A DNA stretch of 64,000 nt. Origin: Chrysomallon squamiferum (lineage: Eukaryota; Mollusca; Gastropoda; Neomphalida; Peltospiridae). The notes under the pieces were generated by a model, which ran no database searches, was not told where the DNA came from, and worked only from the letters and a program-made list of their open reading frames with translations. The translations under genes and the position numbers were made by a program. Shown here piece after piece: positions 21,716 through 30,980 of the stretch (position 1 is its first letter; each line of letters begins with the position of its first letter). The stretch lies in NCBI GenBank assembly GCA_012295275.1, contig CM022676.1:9876086-9940085 (forward strand), written 5' to 3'.

Positions 21716-21930
21716 TTCTATTAATATTATTGTTGTTATTAATATTCTTGTATTATTATAGTTATTGGGTTTTTATATATATTTTTTTTTTTAATTTAAT
21801 TTGATTATTTATTCATTTATTGGTTGATTGATCTTTCAGTTCTGCTCTTGTGTATGTGTATGTTTGCACTTGTATTAAACTAAAAATCTTGTTATGTGTT
21901 ATACTAACTTAATTTATATGTGTGTTAAAG
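21431..21930. repeat. Intron m19-m20: (ATT)n and (GTT)n tracts
   Basis: ATT runs at about 21524-21570 and 21670-21715, with GTT in between. The poly-T and AT-rich remainder has no coding signal. Confidence 0.85.
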
Positions 21931-22086
21931 CTGGATGCGTAGATGCTGGTGAATGCTATAGGCTAGGCTTTCAGAAAAAGATTGGGAACTTCACGTGTTT
22001 CTGTAACAAACAGCATTGGACATGTTCCAGTAACATCAAAACTGGGCTTCATTTAGTGTGTTTAATACAGGTGCAACTATGTCCAG
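21931..22086 (+). CDS. Exon m20, cysteine-rich module
   Basis: 52 codons. The acceptor is gtgttaaag with no pyrimidine tract, and the exon starts CT GGA TGC, one codon longer than usual at its 5' end (Ala before Gly-Cys). GCVDAGECYRLG, CFC, QHWTC, then C6 in LCPG. The linker holds an unexpected Cys (HLVCLIQV), giving seven cysteines in all. Sequon NFT precedes C3. Confidence 0.82.
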
Positions 22087-22100
22087 GTAATTTCATACAG

Positions 22101-22104
<4 letters not shown>

Positions 22105-22180
<76 letters not shown>

Positions 22181-22370
22181 AGACAGATGGACAAAGACCG
22201 GGACAGAGACAATCAGAAACAGAAATTTAGACAAAGGTAAAGAAAGAAAGATAGATATAATTAGAAAGAGGGAAGAACAGAGACATAGAGAGAGACAGAT
22301 TTATAGAGACAGATACAGACAAGCAGAGGTATATAAGGACAAAGATATGTGGAGAGAGAGAGAGAGAGAG
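22105..22370. repeat. GT and GA microsatellites
   Basis: (GT)n at 22104-22138 runs directly into (GA)n at 22139-22175. Further GA/GACA-rich sequence extends to 22370. Confidence 0.9.
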
Positions 22371-22384
22371 ATAATTGGCTAACA

Positions 22385-22850
22385 TTATCACAGATATTTG
22401 TGTTACAGGATGTACAGTTAATGTATAATATTTGTGTTACAGGATGTACAGTTAATGTAAAATGTTTGTGTTACAGGATGTACAGTTAATGTAAAAAATT
22501 TGTGTTACAGGATGTACAGTTAATGTAAAATATTTGTGTTACAGGATGTCCAGTTAATGTAAAATGTTTGTCTTACAGGATGTACAGTTAATGTAAAATG
22601 TTTGTGTTACAGGATGTCCAGTTAATGTAAAATGTTTGTCTTACAGGATGTACAGTTAATGTAAAGTGTTTGTGTTACAGGATGTACAGTTAATGTAAAA
22701 TGTTTGTCTTACAGGATGTACAGTTAATGTAAAGTGTTTGTGTTACAGGATGTACAGTTAATGTAAAATATTTGTGTTACAGGATGTACAGTTAATGTAA
22801 AATGTTTGCGTTACAGGATGTCCAGTTAATGTAAAATGTTTGTCTTACAG
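22385..22850. repeat. 34-bp splice-acceptor minisatellite before m21
   Basis: Fourteen acceptors of the form ttacag/gatgt in tandem: 13 decoys, and the last, at 22850, is the real one for m21. The unit is gatgtacagttaatgtaaaa then tgtttgtgttacag. Its exon-side bases copy the start of m21 (GATGTATAGTTAATGGAACA). Unit length 34 is not a multiple of three, and each unit carries TTAATGTAA, so decoy use would normally shift frame and reach a stop. Confidence 0.92.
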
Positions 22851-23012
22851 GATGTATAGTTAATGGAACATGTGTGGTTTCTGGTTTTGTTAAGACTTTC
22901 GGTAGGACAAAGTGTTCCTGTACAAATAACACATGGGGCTGTACTTCACTACCCACTACAAAAACTAGAATAGGTATCTTCCGTGCAAAACAGATTGATG
23001 TTGAATGCAAAG
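22851..23012 (+). CDS. Exon m21, cysteine-rich module
   Basis: 54 codons, acceptor gtcttacag, donor gtattt. GCIVNGTCVVSG, CSC, NTWGC, linker TSLPTTKTRIGIFRAKQIDV, C6 in ECKG. Sequons NGT (before C2) and NNT (before Trp-Gly-C5). Confidence 0.88.
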
Positions 23013-23057
23013 GTATTTAAATATTTTATATTGTGTGTGTGTGTGTGTGTGTGTGTC

Positions 23058-23114
<57 letters not shown>

Positions 23115-23398
23115 GATGGAGAGAGATTGAGAGAGAGAAAAAAGAGATTGAGAAAGAGATAGTGAGAAAGACAGAGTCAGAGAGAGAAAGAAAGAGAGAG
23201 AGAGAGTTTATTAATAATATTTAAATAATCAAATGATTATAAGGATACACAGAGAGAGAGAGAGAAGATAGAGCAAAATGGAGAGATAGACGGGGAGAAA
23301 GAACAAAATCATGGTAAATAAGAGAGATGTACTGACTGAGTGAGAAAGACAGACAGACAGAGGCTGAAAGACTTGAGCTAGTTTTCACTTGTACCCAG
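23013..23398. repeat. Intron m21-m22: GT and GA microsatellites
   Basis: (GT)n at 23032-23056, (GA)n at 23061-23112, then GA-rich imperfect repeats to about 23375. No coding signal. Confidence 0.85.
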
Positions 23399-23548
23399 GC
23401 TGTGTTGTTAATGGGAAGTGCGTTGTTGAGGGTTACGAAGAAACAAACTCCACTCAGAAGTGTGTCTGTGTACAAAGCGCTTGGACGTGCGACAAACTGC
23501 CTCTGCCTGTGACAGACAGCGAAAACAAGGGAACACAATGTGCTAATG
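23399..23548 (+). CDS. Exon m22, cysteine-rich module
   Basis: 50 codons, acceptor ttgtacccag, donor gtgaag. GCVVNGKCVVEG, CVC, SAWTC, an acidic/polar linker, then C6 in QCANG, one residue longer than the usual C-x-G. Sequon NST. The donor region is duplicated twice downstream. Confidence 0.87.
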
Positions 23549-23579
23549 GTGAAGTTTATAAATTTAAAACATTTATACA

Positions 23580-23603
23580 TGCACGCATACATACATACAT
23601 ACA

Positions 23604-23637
<34 letters not shown>

Positions 23638-23935
23638 CATACATATATACATATATACTACATATATACATATATAGTGCTAATGGTGACGTTTATAAAT
23701 TTAAAACATTTACACATGCACGCATACATACATACATATACATATATAGTGCTAATGGTGACATTTATAAAATTAAAACATTTACACATGCATACATACA
23801 TACATATACACATACATACATACATACATATATGTGTATATACATACATAATACATAATACATAGATAAATGCATACACACACACATATACATACATACA
23901 TGCTTATATGTATACACACACGCACGCACATACAT

Positions 23936-23966
<31 letters not shown>

Positions 23967-24265
23967 CATATATAATACATACATACATACACATACATCT
24001 TATATATACCATACAGAAGCATACAGAAAAAGATTACACACACATACTCACATATACTGACATATATACACATACACACACATACATACATACACACACA
24101 CATACATACATACAATCATACATACATACATATATATAATATATATATATATTTCATACAGAAGCATACAGAAAAAGATTACACACACATACATACACAC
24201 ACACATACCCAAAGACATAAAAACATACATACATACATATACATATATATATACACACAGAATAT

Positions 24266-24305
<40 letters not shown>

Positions 24306-24310
24306 ACAGC
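23580..24310. repeat. Intron m22-m23: (CATA)n/(TACA)n/(CA)n microsatellite field
   Basis: Long compound tetranucleotide and dinucleotide runs. A segment cagaagcatacagaaaaaga occurs twice (24014 and 24160). Open frames here read as alternating Tyr, Met, Cys and Val and are artefacts. Confidence 0.9.
23676..23790 (+). pseudogene. Two duplicated copies of the m22 splice-donor end
   Basis: gtgctaatggtgacgtttat and gtgctaatggtgacatttat, at 23677 and 23749, each continue into aaatttaaaacatttacaca, as does the real m22 end (23540 onward). The three copies are separated by TACA microsatellite. The copies keep the last 8-9 exon bases and the GT but have no acceptor. Confidence 0.85.
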
Positions 24311-24353
24311 ATCAGGCACATTATGGAGTCACACACGTGTGTGTTTCAATCAG

Positions 24354-24530
24354 GCTGTGTGGCAAAGAAGATATGTTTCCCAAATGGCTATGCTGTAATG
24401 GACGGCGAAACAGTTTGTGTGTGCAAAGGAACAAAGTGGTCCTGTCAACCAAAGTCTTCTTCCCTGCTGGGAGTAAACATCCTTGTTGTCAAGACAGACT
24501 ACATGCCGAAGCAGCCACATCCCTGTACAG
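24354..24530 (+). CDS. Exon m23, cysteine-rich module
   Basis: 59 codons, acceptor tttcaatcag, donor gtaaaa. GCVAKKICFPNG, CVC, TKWSC, a long linker (SSSLLGVNILVVKTDYMPK), then PHPCTG. Most like m25 in its first half (CFPNGYA shared). Confidence 0.88.
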
Positions 24531-25323
24531 GTAAAAATCTCTACAGACTCTTTTCATTCTTAAAAGTTTCACTGCTAGCAGACTTATGCCAGGGAATCCA
24601 ATACAACATTTGGCAAGTCGAACACAAAAGTCTAGAAAAGTGTGATATGTGCAAAATTCGAAAAAATTCACAAACACAAAATCGTGGAAGTCGTTTACAG
24701 AAATAATGTAAGACGTTGAACATGAAATCCAGGATGTTACATGTGATGAATATAGAAAGTTGAACACAAGATGTAAAAAGTTATACACAAAATCCAGGAT
24801 GTTAAACACAAAAAAATATCCAGAAGATCAAACACAAAATCTCAGAAATCATACACAAAATCTAGGATATGAAACACAAAATCTTAGGATATGAAACAAA
24901 AAATCTGGGACATCAAACACAAAAAGATACATCTTATCTCTGATATCCAAACGTATGTCTGTTTGTATGTATGTGTGTATGTGTGTATGTATGTATGTGT
25001 TTATGTTTGTATGTATGTATGTATGTATGTATGTATGTGTGTGTATGTATGTTTGTACGTATGTACATGTACATGTATGTGTAACTATGTGAGTGCATAC
25101 ATAAGAATGTGTGTGTGTATTGATGAGTCCAAGTTACCTCCAATATCCAAACTTATGTACGTATGTACTTTGTACATAAGTATGTATGTATGTATCTATG
25201 TATGTATGTACATGTACATGTGTGTGTAACTATGTGATTGCATACATAAGAAACTGTGTGTGTTTATGTCCAAGTGTATGTCGATGTTTGCGAGTTTGCT
25301 TCAAACTGTTCTCTTTGTCTAAG
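24531..25323. repeat. Intron m23-m24: short degenerate repeat and TATG microsatellite
   Basis: A degenerate unit of about 23-25 bp (acacaaaatctaggatatga) spans about 24700-24930. (TATG)n with TGTG spans 24955-25250 in two halves flanking tccaagttacctccaatatc, itself related to 24936-24955. Confidence 0.75.
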
Positions 25324-25464
25324 GTTGCGTGGTTCGTGGCAACTGCATTCCTTCTGGATACGTCACCATCGATGGAAACTACTGTTGCGGCTGCACTGAC
25401 TCCGCCTGGTCCTGTGTTGACAAAACGCTGACCAGAGGTCAAGGTTACGTGGCCAAATGCATCG
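25324..25464 (+). CDS. Exon m24, cysteine-rich module with an extra cysteine
   Basis: 47 codons, acceptor ctctttgtctaag, donor gtaagc. GCVVRGNCIPSG, then CCGC where other modules have C-x-C (an extra Cys directly before C3's position), SAWSC, linker VDKTLTRGQGYVAK, C6 in KCIG. Seven cysteines, leaving one potentially unpaired. Confidence 0.87.
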
Positions 25465-26500
25465 GTAAGCAGCAGTCCTTCCAACCCCTCATTTCTCCCT
25501 TCATCTTCTTCTCAAATCATTATTTTCTTCTATCTCTAACATTTTCTTTTCTTTATTTATTCTTCTGTACTTTTTTTTGTTTTTTTAATATTTCATCTGT
25601 ACTTTTCTGTCTCTTAGCTCTGTCACTGTTTAAAATCTGTTTATAGTTTTTATTTATAACATTTTTTTAAAGTCTTTCATTTTTTTTTTTTCTTTATGTA
25701 TGTATATGCATGCATATATGAACACGTGTGTGTGTGTGTTTGTATGTTTGATCATGTCTTTTTTTTAAATATATTTTTTTTAATTTTCATATTTTTTATT
25801 TACATCTCTACTTTTTTACTTACATATTTATTTTGAATACATCTCTCTCTCTGTGTTTCTGTTTCATGTTTGTATGCATATATGTATTTCTGTATGTATG
25901 TATGGATGTATTTATGTATGTCTGAATGTATATATGTTTGTGTGTGTTTTCACACATTTTAAAAAATATATTTTTATTTAATTTTCATACTTTTTATTTA
26001 TAACTCAACTCATAGATCTATTTTGAATAAATCTCTCTCTCAGTGTATGTATACATGTATGTATGGATTTATTTATGTATGTTTGAATAGATATGTATTT
26101 GATTGTGTGTGTGTTCAAGACATTTTTAATAATATATTTGTATTTAATTTTCATACTTTTTATTTAAAGCTCTACTTTCTTATTTGAAAATCTATTTTGA
26201 ATACATTTCTCTCTGTCTCTGTGTTTGTATGCATGTATTTATGTATGTATGTTGTATTTATTTATATCTGTATGAATATATATTTGTTTGTGTGTGTGTT
26301 CATGACTTTTTTTTAAATATATTTTTATTTAATCTTCAAACTTTTTATTTGCACCTCTACTTTTTTACATGTAGGTCTATTTTGAATACATCTCTCTCTC
26401 TCTCTCTGTGTATGTGTTTTATACACAGACAAATATATAATATACACTGTAAATACATGTTAATAAAACAAAAAAATAATAAAAAAATGTTTATATTCAG
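25465..26500. repeat. Intron m24-m25: tandem repeat of about 160-190 bp (about 4 copies)
   Basis: From about 25750 to 26440 the order tatttaattttcatactttt, tatttacctctactttttta, gaatacatctctctctctgt, tgtatgcatgtatttatgta, gtttgtgtgtgttcatgac recurs about four times with substitutions. The first 300 bp is T-rich with no coding signal. Confidence 0.75.
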
Positions 26501-26626
26501 GTTGTGTTAATAATGAGGTGTGTTTCCCAAATGGCTACGCTCTGGTTCAGTCACAGTCAGTGTGTGTTTGTCAAACAGATAAGTGGCTGTGTACTGTGAC
26601 AAAAACAGCAAAACCATTATGTAATG
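26501..26626 (+). CDS. Exon m25, shortest cysteine-rich module
   Basis: 42 codons, acceptor tttatattcag, donor gtaagt (perfect consensus). GCVNNEVCFPNG, CVC, DKWLC, then only a nine-residue linker (TVTKTAKPL) before C6 (CNG). Confidence 0.88.
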
Positions 26627-26755
26627 GTAAGTGCTGCCTTGTCTCTTAAAAATGATGTGGGCTGACTAAGTCAGCACTGGGTGATTGTATTGTGTGAACA
26701 TTTCAGACTTCAATGCATGATTTCACTAATGTATGTCATTGAATAATAATAATAA

Positions 26756-26786
<31 letters not shown>

Positions 26787-26810
26787 AAGAAGAAGAAGAA
26801 GAAGAAGAAG

Positions 26811-26849
<39 letters not shown>

Positions 26850-27220
26850 AGTAGTAATAATTATAATTACAACTACTACCACTACTACTAGTACTAGTTA
26901 TTATTATTGTTGTTTTGTTAATATTATAGTTATTATTAATGCTATTATTATTAGTTTTATTGTTATTATTATTGTTGTTGTTGTTGTTGTTGTTGTTATA
27001 CTTATTATTATAGTTTTTATTATTATTATTATTGTTATTTATTATTATTATTAACTACAGATGTAGTAGTAGTAGTAGTAACAACAAGAACAACAGGGAC
27101 TCAAGTGATATTTCTAGACTTCTTATCATGGTTGGTTGTAACAGACTGAAAAAAAAAAGCTTTCTGAAAGAAACCTAAATGTAGCTCTTAAGAAATGTGT
27201 TTGTGAGAGGTGGTGTATTA

Positions 27221-27271
<51 letters not shown>

Positions 27272-27299
27272 TTATTTATTTATTTATTTATTTTAACAG
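26627..27299. repeat. Intron m25-m26: AGA/CAA/TTG triplets and CT microsatellite
   Basis: (AGA)n at 26757-26811 joins (CAA)n at 26812-26847. GTT/ATT/AGT triplets run to about 27090. (CT)n at 27226-27266 is followed by (TTTA)n before the m26 acceptor. Confidence 0.9.
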
Positions 27300-27454
27300 G
27301 TTGTATGTTTAAGGGTTCTTGTTATTCAGCTGGACATCATTTAAGCATGAACAATGTAAAGTGTGTTTGTCGCTATGATTCGTGGAAGTGTAATACTTTG
27401 CCAATGTTGACACAGAGAGATAGCAAGAAAAACAAAAAGTCGTTTATGAAACGG
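27300..27454 (+). CDS. Exon m26, last module, lacks C6, basic tail
   Basis: Two bases plus 51 codons, acceptor ttaacag. GCMFKGSCYSAG, CVC and DSWKC are normal, but the linker turns into a basic stretch (RDSKKNKKSFMKR) with no C6. The donor gtaaaa at 27455 is phase 0, unlike all earlier introns, and joins cleanly to the exon at 27819. If the intron is retained, translation ends at 27487 after VKVYYRFSPF. Confidence 0.8.
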
Positions 27455-27744
27455 GTAAAAGTATATTACCGCTTTTCCCCATTCTAACCTAGTATCCAGT
27501 TAATTCAGTCGCCAAATGAAGAAGTAATGTGATACGTTTATTTCAATACTTTAATTAATAAACTTCTGTCTTTGTTTGTTTGTTTGTTTGTTTGTTTATT
27601 TATGTATTACTGACTGATTTTATTTTATTTTATTTTATTTATTTATATGTTGTATTAGTATTACATTTGTTACTGTTTTGCCATTATATTACTACTGTTA
27701 TTACTGCTATTATTACTATCACTACTACTATTACTACTATTACT

Positions 27745-27745
27745 A

Positions 27746-27802
<57 letters not shown>
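27745..27802. repeat. (TA)n microsatellite in the last intron
   Basis: About 29 uninterrupted TA units, followed by a pyrimidine tract leading to the terminal acceptor. Confidence 0.95.
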
Positions 27803-27803
<1 letters not shown>

Positions 27804-27818
27804 TTCTTTTTTTTTCAG

Positions 27819-27860
27819 AATGTTTCACAGAAAACTAAAAAGTCTGAAACCAATAAATAA
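27819..27860 (+). CDS. Terminal coding exon, basic C-terminal tail
   Basis: The acceptor is very good (acttctttttttttcag). Phase-0 joining to m26 gives ...SFMKR then NVSQKTKKSETNK and TAA at 27858-27860. The tail is Lys-rich with one N-glycosylation sequon (NVS), and the junction creates a KR/N dibasic site. The alternative is that m26 reads through to its own stop. I prefer the spliced form because both splice sites are strong and the frame fits. Confidence 0.6.
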   Translation, partial: NVSQKTKKSETNK

Positions 27861-27899
27861 TCGCACAAAGTTAATTTTAAACATGTTGGTTTATCTTGA

Positions 27900-27905
27900 A
27901 ATAAA
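27900..27905 (+). terminator. Candidate polyadenylation signal AATAAA of the modular gene
   Basis: AATAAA about 40 bp after the TAA. Another copy overlaps the stop codon at 27852-27857, which is too close to be the likely signal. AT-rich sequence makes chance hexamers common. Confidence 0.35.
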
Positions 27906-27949
27906 TGAAATCTCTAAATTATTAATTGTGTAGGGTATTTTGTTTATTT

Positions 27950-29190
27950 ATGCAAAGTATGTTTTGCCATAAAATATAAATTTAGATGAATGTATTACAT
28001 CAGTAACATATATTATTTCATTTACCGTAATTGTAAATAAGTGGTGGACTTGTTTGTTCACTGACACATCAGGCAGCCATATTACATTTGTGGGCAACAA
28101 ATTAGGAGTTAATTAATTATGCTGTAATCAAGGTTTAATCTAATTTTTGCACCAAGGTTTCTACATGTTGTAATAACTCCACTTAGAAAATAATAAACAT
28201 TGTCATTTAAAATGTTGGCTCAAATTTTCCATTTAGTTCTTAGCATATTTAAACAACCCAAACTACAAAATAATAAGTACAGTCATTTAAAACATTTCCA
28301 CAAATTTTCCCAGTAAGTTTTAGGCATGATTTGAAAATAATATAGTTTAAAATATTCCACACCGATTTTTCCAGGTTAATATCACTATTAATTTGCAGTC
28401 ACGGTGTTATTGAATTTAGTATTTGACGTACATCTTTGAATTAGAGAAAGATACAAACATTTTGCAGCATTTCACTGTTCTTCTTTTTTTCTTTATTTAT
28501 TTCAACCATCATATTTTTTTTTTTTTTTTTTTTAAACTGGTAAGCGAAGTTTCAGAGTTTCTGAAATAAGCGAAAAATGTGTACACATATCGAGGCCACT
28601 GTTACATATCGCAAGAACACAGGTTAACGATACTAACCGGATATGACATCTCTGCTGTTAATAACAATCTTCAGAAATCAATTAATAAAATACACGAAAT
28701 ATTTTTATTGTTTATTTTTAAGTTTGGCTCTTTCTTCTTGTTCTGCTTCTTCTTCTTTTTATAATAATAATAATAATAATAATTATTATTATTATTATTA
28801 TTATTATTTATAAATTCTGTTGTTATTTAATAATGCGTTTATTTATTTATTTATTATTATTATTAGTATTATATATATTTTTTACAAATGTAAACTTGGT
28901 TCATTATAAGGTTAAGCCTGTTAGTACGTCACAGAAAGTATGGAACACCGACAGTACGTAATAATAGTTATAATAAAAATAATAATTCACAGTTAATTTC
29001 ATTTGTTTTTGTTTTTATTATTCGGAATTGCAGGATAAACCAAATGACTTGTACTGTTTTGAGATATCAGCTTTATATTGCGACTATAAGAACCGTCCTA
29101 TGCAGCTCCATATTCACAATATAAAGCTGATTTCTTAAGATAATTAGATACATACATACATACATATAAATTAATATATTATTATTATTA

Positions 29191-29242
<52 letters not shown>

Positions 29243-29888
29243 AAAGGAAAACAACGTCTAAATTACTGCACACGATATATAAACATAATTAAATATAATG
29301 ATTTTTTATAATGATGGACAATATGGGCTTCCATATCTTTGCTTGAATACTGACGTCAGACGATGTCATCCAGAGTAACCTTGTTACTGAAAAGGACATA
29401 TTATTAAGGTATGTTTTGACTTGTGCTATTGTATAAAATTAATTTATTAAATAGACATAAAGCAATAATCTTTTTATCAGTCAAACTTTATTCACATGCC
29501 GTATTCATATTTGCCCCTCTGCTAGCATGGACCAACAGGAACGATAACTCGTGACTACACAAATTGCGTCTGCTAAAAAAAAATGGCTCCATATTTCTGC
29601 AATTTCATGGTTGCAAACTAAGCCTGAATGCTTTTTTCAGATGGGTTATAACACGTGGAACATAGTCATCTACCAAAAATTAATGCATTAATCTGCAAAA
29701 GCATTGTAATTTCAGTTTATTATGCACGCGTTTGTACAAAAATAATAAGGTTCGAAACGGGGTTTTTTTTTTTTTTTTTTTTTATTTTTTTGTTAATTTT
29801 GACCACATACCACCTTATTCGTATTATATTTTTTCAAATATTATTACGACACTGTCAGCAACCCCCCCCTAAAAAAAACCTAGTAATG

Positions 29889-29930
<42 letters not shown>

Positions 29931-30480
29931 TAATAATTGTTTTTAAACAAATTAATTTTGCCAAAACTCCATAGCAGACAGTTCTGAGTACATTGTTGTA
30001 ATTCTTTCTTTACATTATTTCTTTCCATTTTCAATCCATTAGAGGTTACATTACAATAAAAAGCAAAATAAAATCACCAATTATTTTACAGCCTGACAAC
30101 AGATTTTGGACACAAAACTGAAATTTCATTTAAAAGTCCATCAACCTGTTGTATATATATAAATATTTTGGTTAAAAATTAATTTTTCACTCAAAAAGAA
30201 AGAAAAGTAATAATGTTTCTGTTTTATATTTTGTGCAATATTTTTAGAACGTCAAATCGAATAATTAATGATTTCTGTCTGTTTTCACATTTATCGTTCT
30301 TTGGATAATACATTTCGTTCCCATTATCTAAACCTATCAAACAGTTATCTAAATCTCAATAGCATATTGTTATTTAAACTTTATATATATATATATATAT
30401 ATGGGCAGATCTAATTCAAATAATTCAAAATTTTAATCCAAATACATATATATAATTATTATTAAGAATTTACATGGAAC
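27950..30480. other. AT-rich spacer between the modular gene and the methyltransferase gene
   Basis: Poly-T at 28511-28531, AAT/ATT runs at 28760-28810, 29180-29240 and 29888-29930. A 15-bp inverted repeat (atcagctttatattg) has arms at 29066-29080 and 29117-29131. No gene-like frame or splice-linked exon seen. Confidence 0.6.
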
Positions 30481-30493
30481 CTGCCCAATGAAA

Positions 30494-30513
30494 AAGGTAA
30501 CCATGGTTACCTT
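30494..30513. promoter_or_regulatory. Perfect 20-bp palindrome
   Basis: AAGGTAACCATGGTTACCTT is its own reverse complement. It contains GGTTAC/GTAACC half-sites, similar to RFX half-sites but facing outward rather than in the usual X-box order. It lies about 470 bp upstream of the methyltransferase start codon. A regulatory role is inference. Confidence 0.3.
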
Positions 30514-30864
30514 GCCTTCTTTACTTATTGCACAGGGCTCCCGTAACAGTTGAAGCTTCAGGGCACCCCAAATGTAAGTGCGCCACTGTACGCAGACAGC
30601 CACATACACACGTATATACTTTGTTTTATTGTTTCCTCCAGTTTTGCCGTTTTAATTCAGAGATGTTTCCATATACAATCTTCTAATCCTACAGGTAATA
30701 AAGAGAAAATAAACAAAGAATTCAATATTACACTAATTTATTTGCAGAAAGAAGAAATGTGACAAAGAAAAATATCCAGAATTAAATTAGTATTGGCACA
30801 AGGTGGATAAACAGACAGGTCGAAGAAGATAAGAGCTACGAAACAAAAGCTGGGATCGAAGTTA

Positions 30865-30897
<33 letters not shown>

Positions 30898-30980
30898 AAC
30901 CTAAAACAAAATCCCAACAAAAACAAGGATAACAGATCGCCAGAATTCTGAAAACAGATACACAAATTCTATCTGTCTTA

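Larger units (their letters stand above)
268..27860 (+). other. Large multi-exon gene of tandem six-cysteine modules (5' partial)
   Basis: This envelope spans modules m1-m26 and a terminal exon. Every internal exon starts after AG with the last two bases of a Gly codon, then a Cys codon. Each ends with Cys-x plus the first G of the next Gly, so all are phase 1-1 and a multiple of three long. The module pattern is C1-x5-C2-x-P-x-G, C3-x-C4, usually Trp-x-C5, a variable linker, then C6-x-Gly. This resembles VWC subdomain 1 or FN1 with C2 added, but no named family was recognised. Several N-glycosylation sequons and the dense cysteines suggest a secreted or extracellular protein (inference). No start codon or signal peptide is in the window, so the gene begins upstream. 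Joined coding length here is about 4.0 kb. Confidence 0.8.

Noticed and set aside
23580-25250. Numerous Tyr/Cys/Val- and His/Thr-rich frames
   Set aside because: They arise from CATA, TACA, CA and TATG microsatellites.
268-27487. Kazal, pacifastin, EGF or TIL identity for the six-cysteine module
   Set aside because: The spacing C-x5-C ... C-x-C ... W-x-C ... C does not match those families. VWC subdomain 1 or FN1 is the nearest resemblance and is still unproven.
29740-29762. tRNA-like B-box (ggttcgaaac)
   Set aside because: No A-box, acceptor stem or anticodon arm at the right distance.
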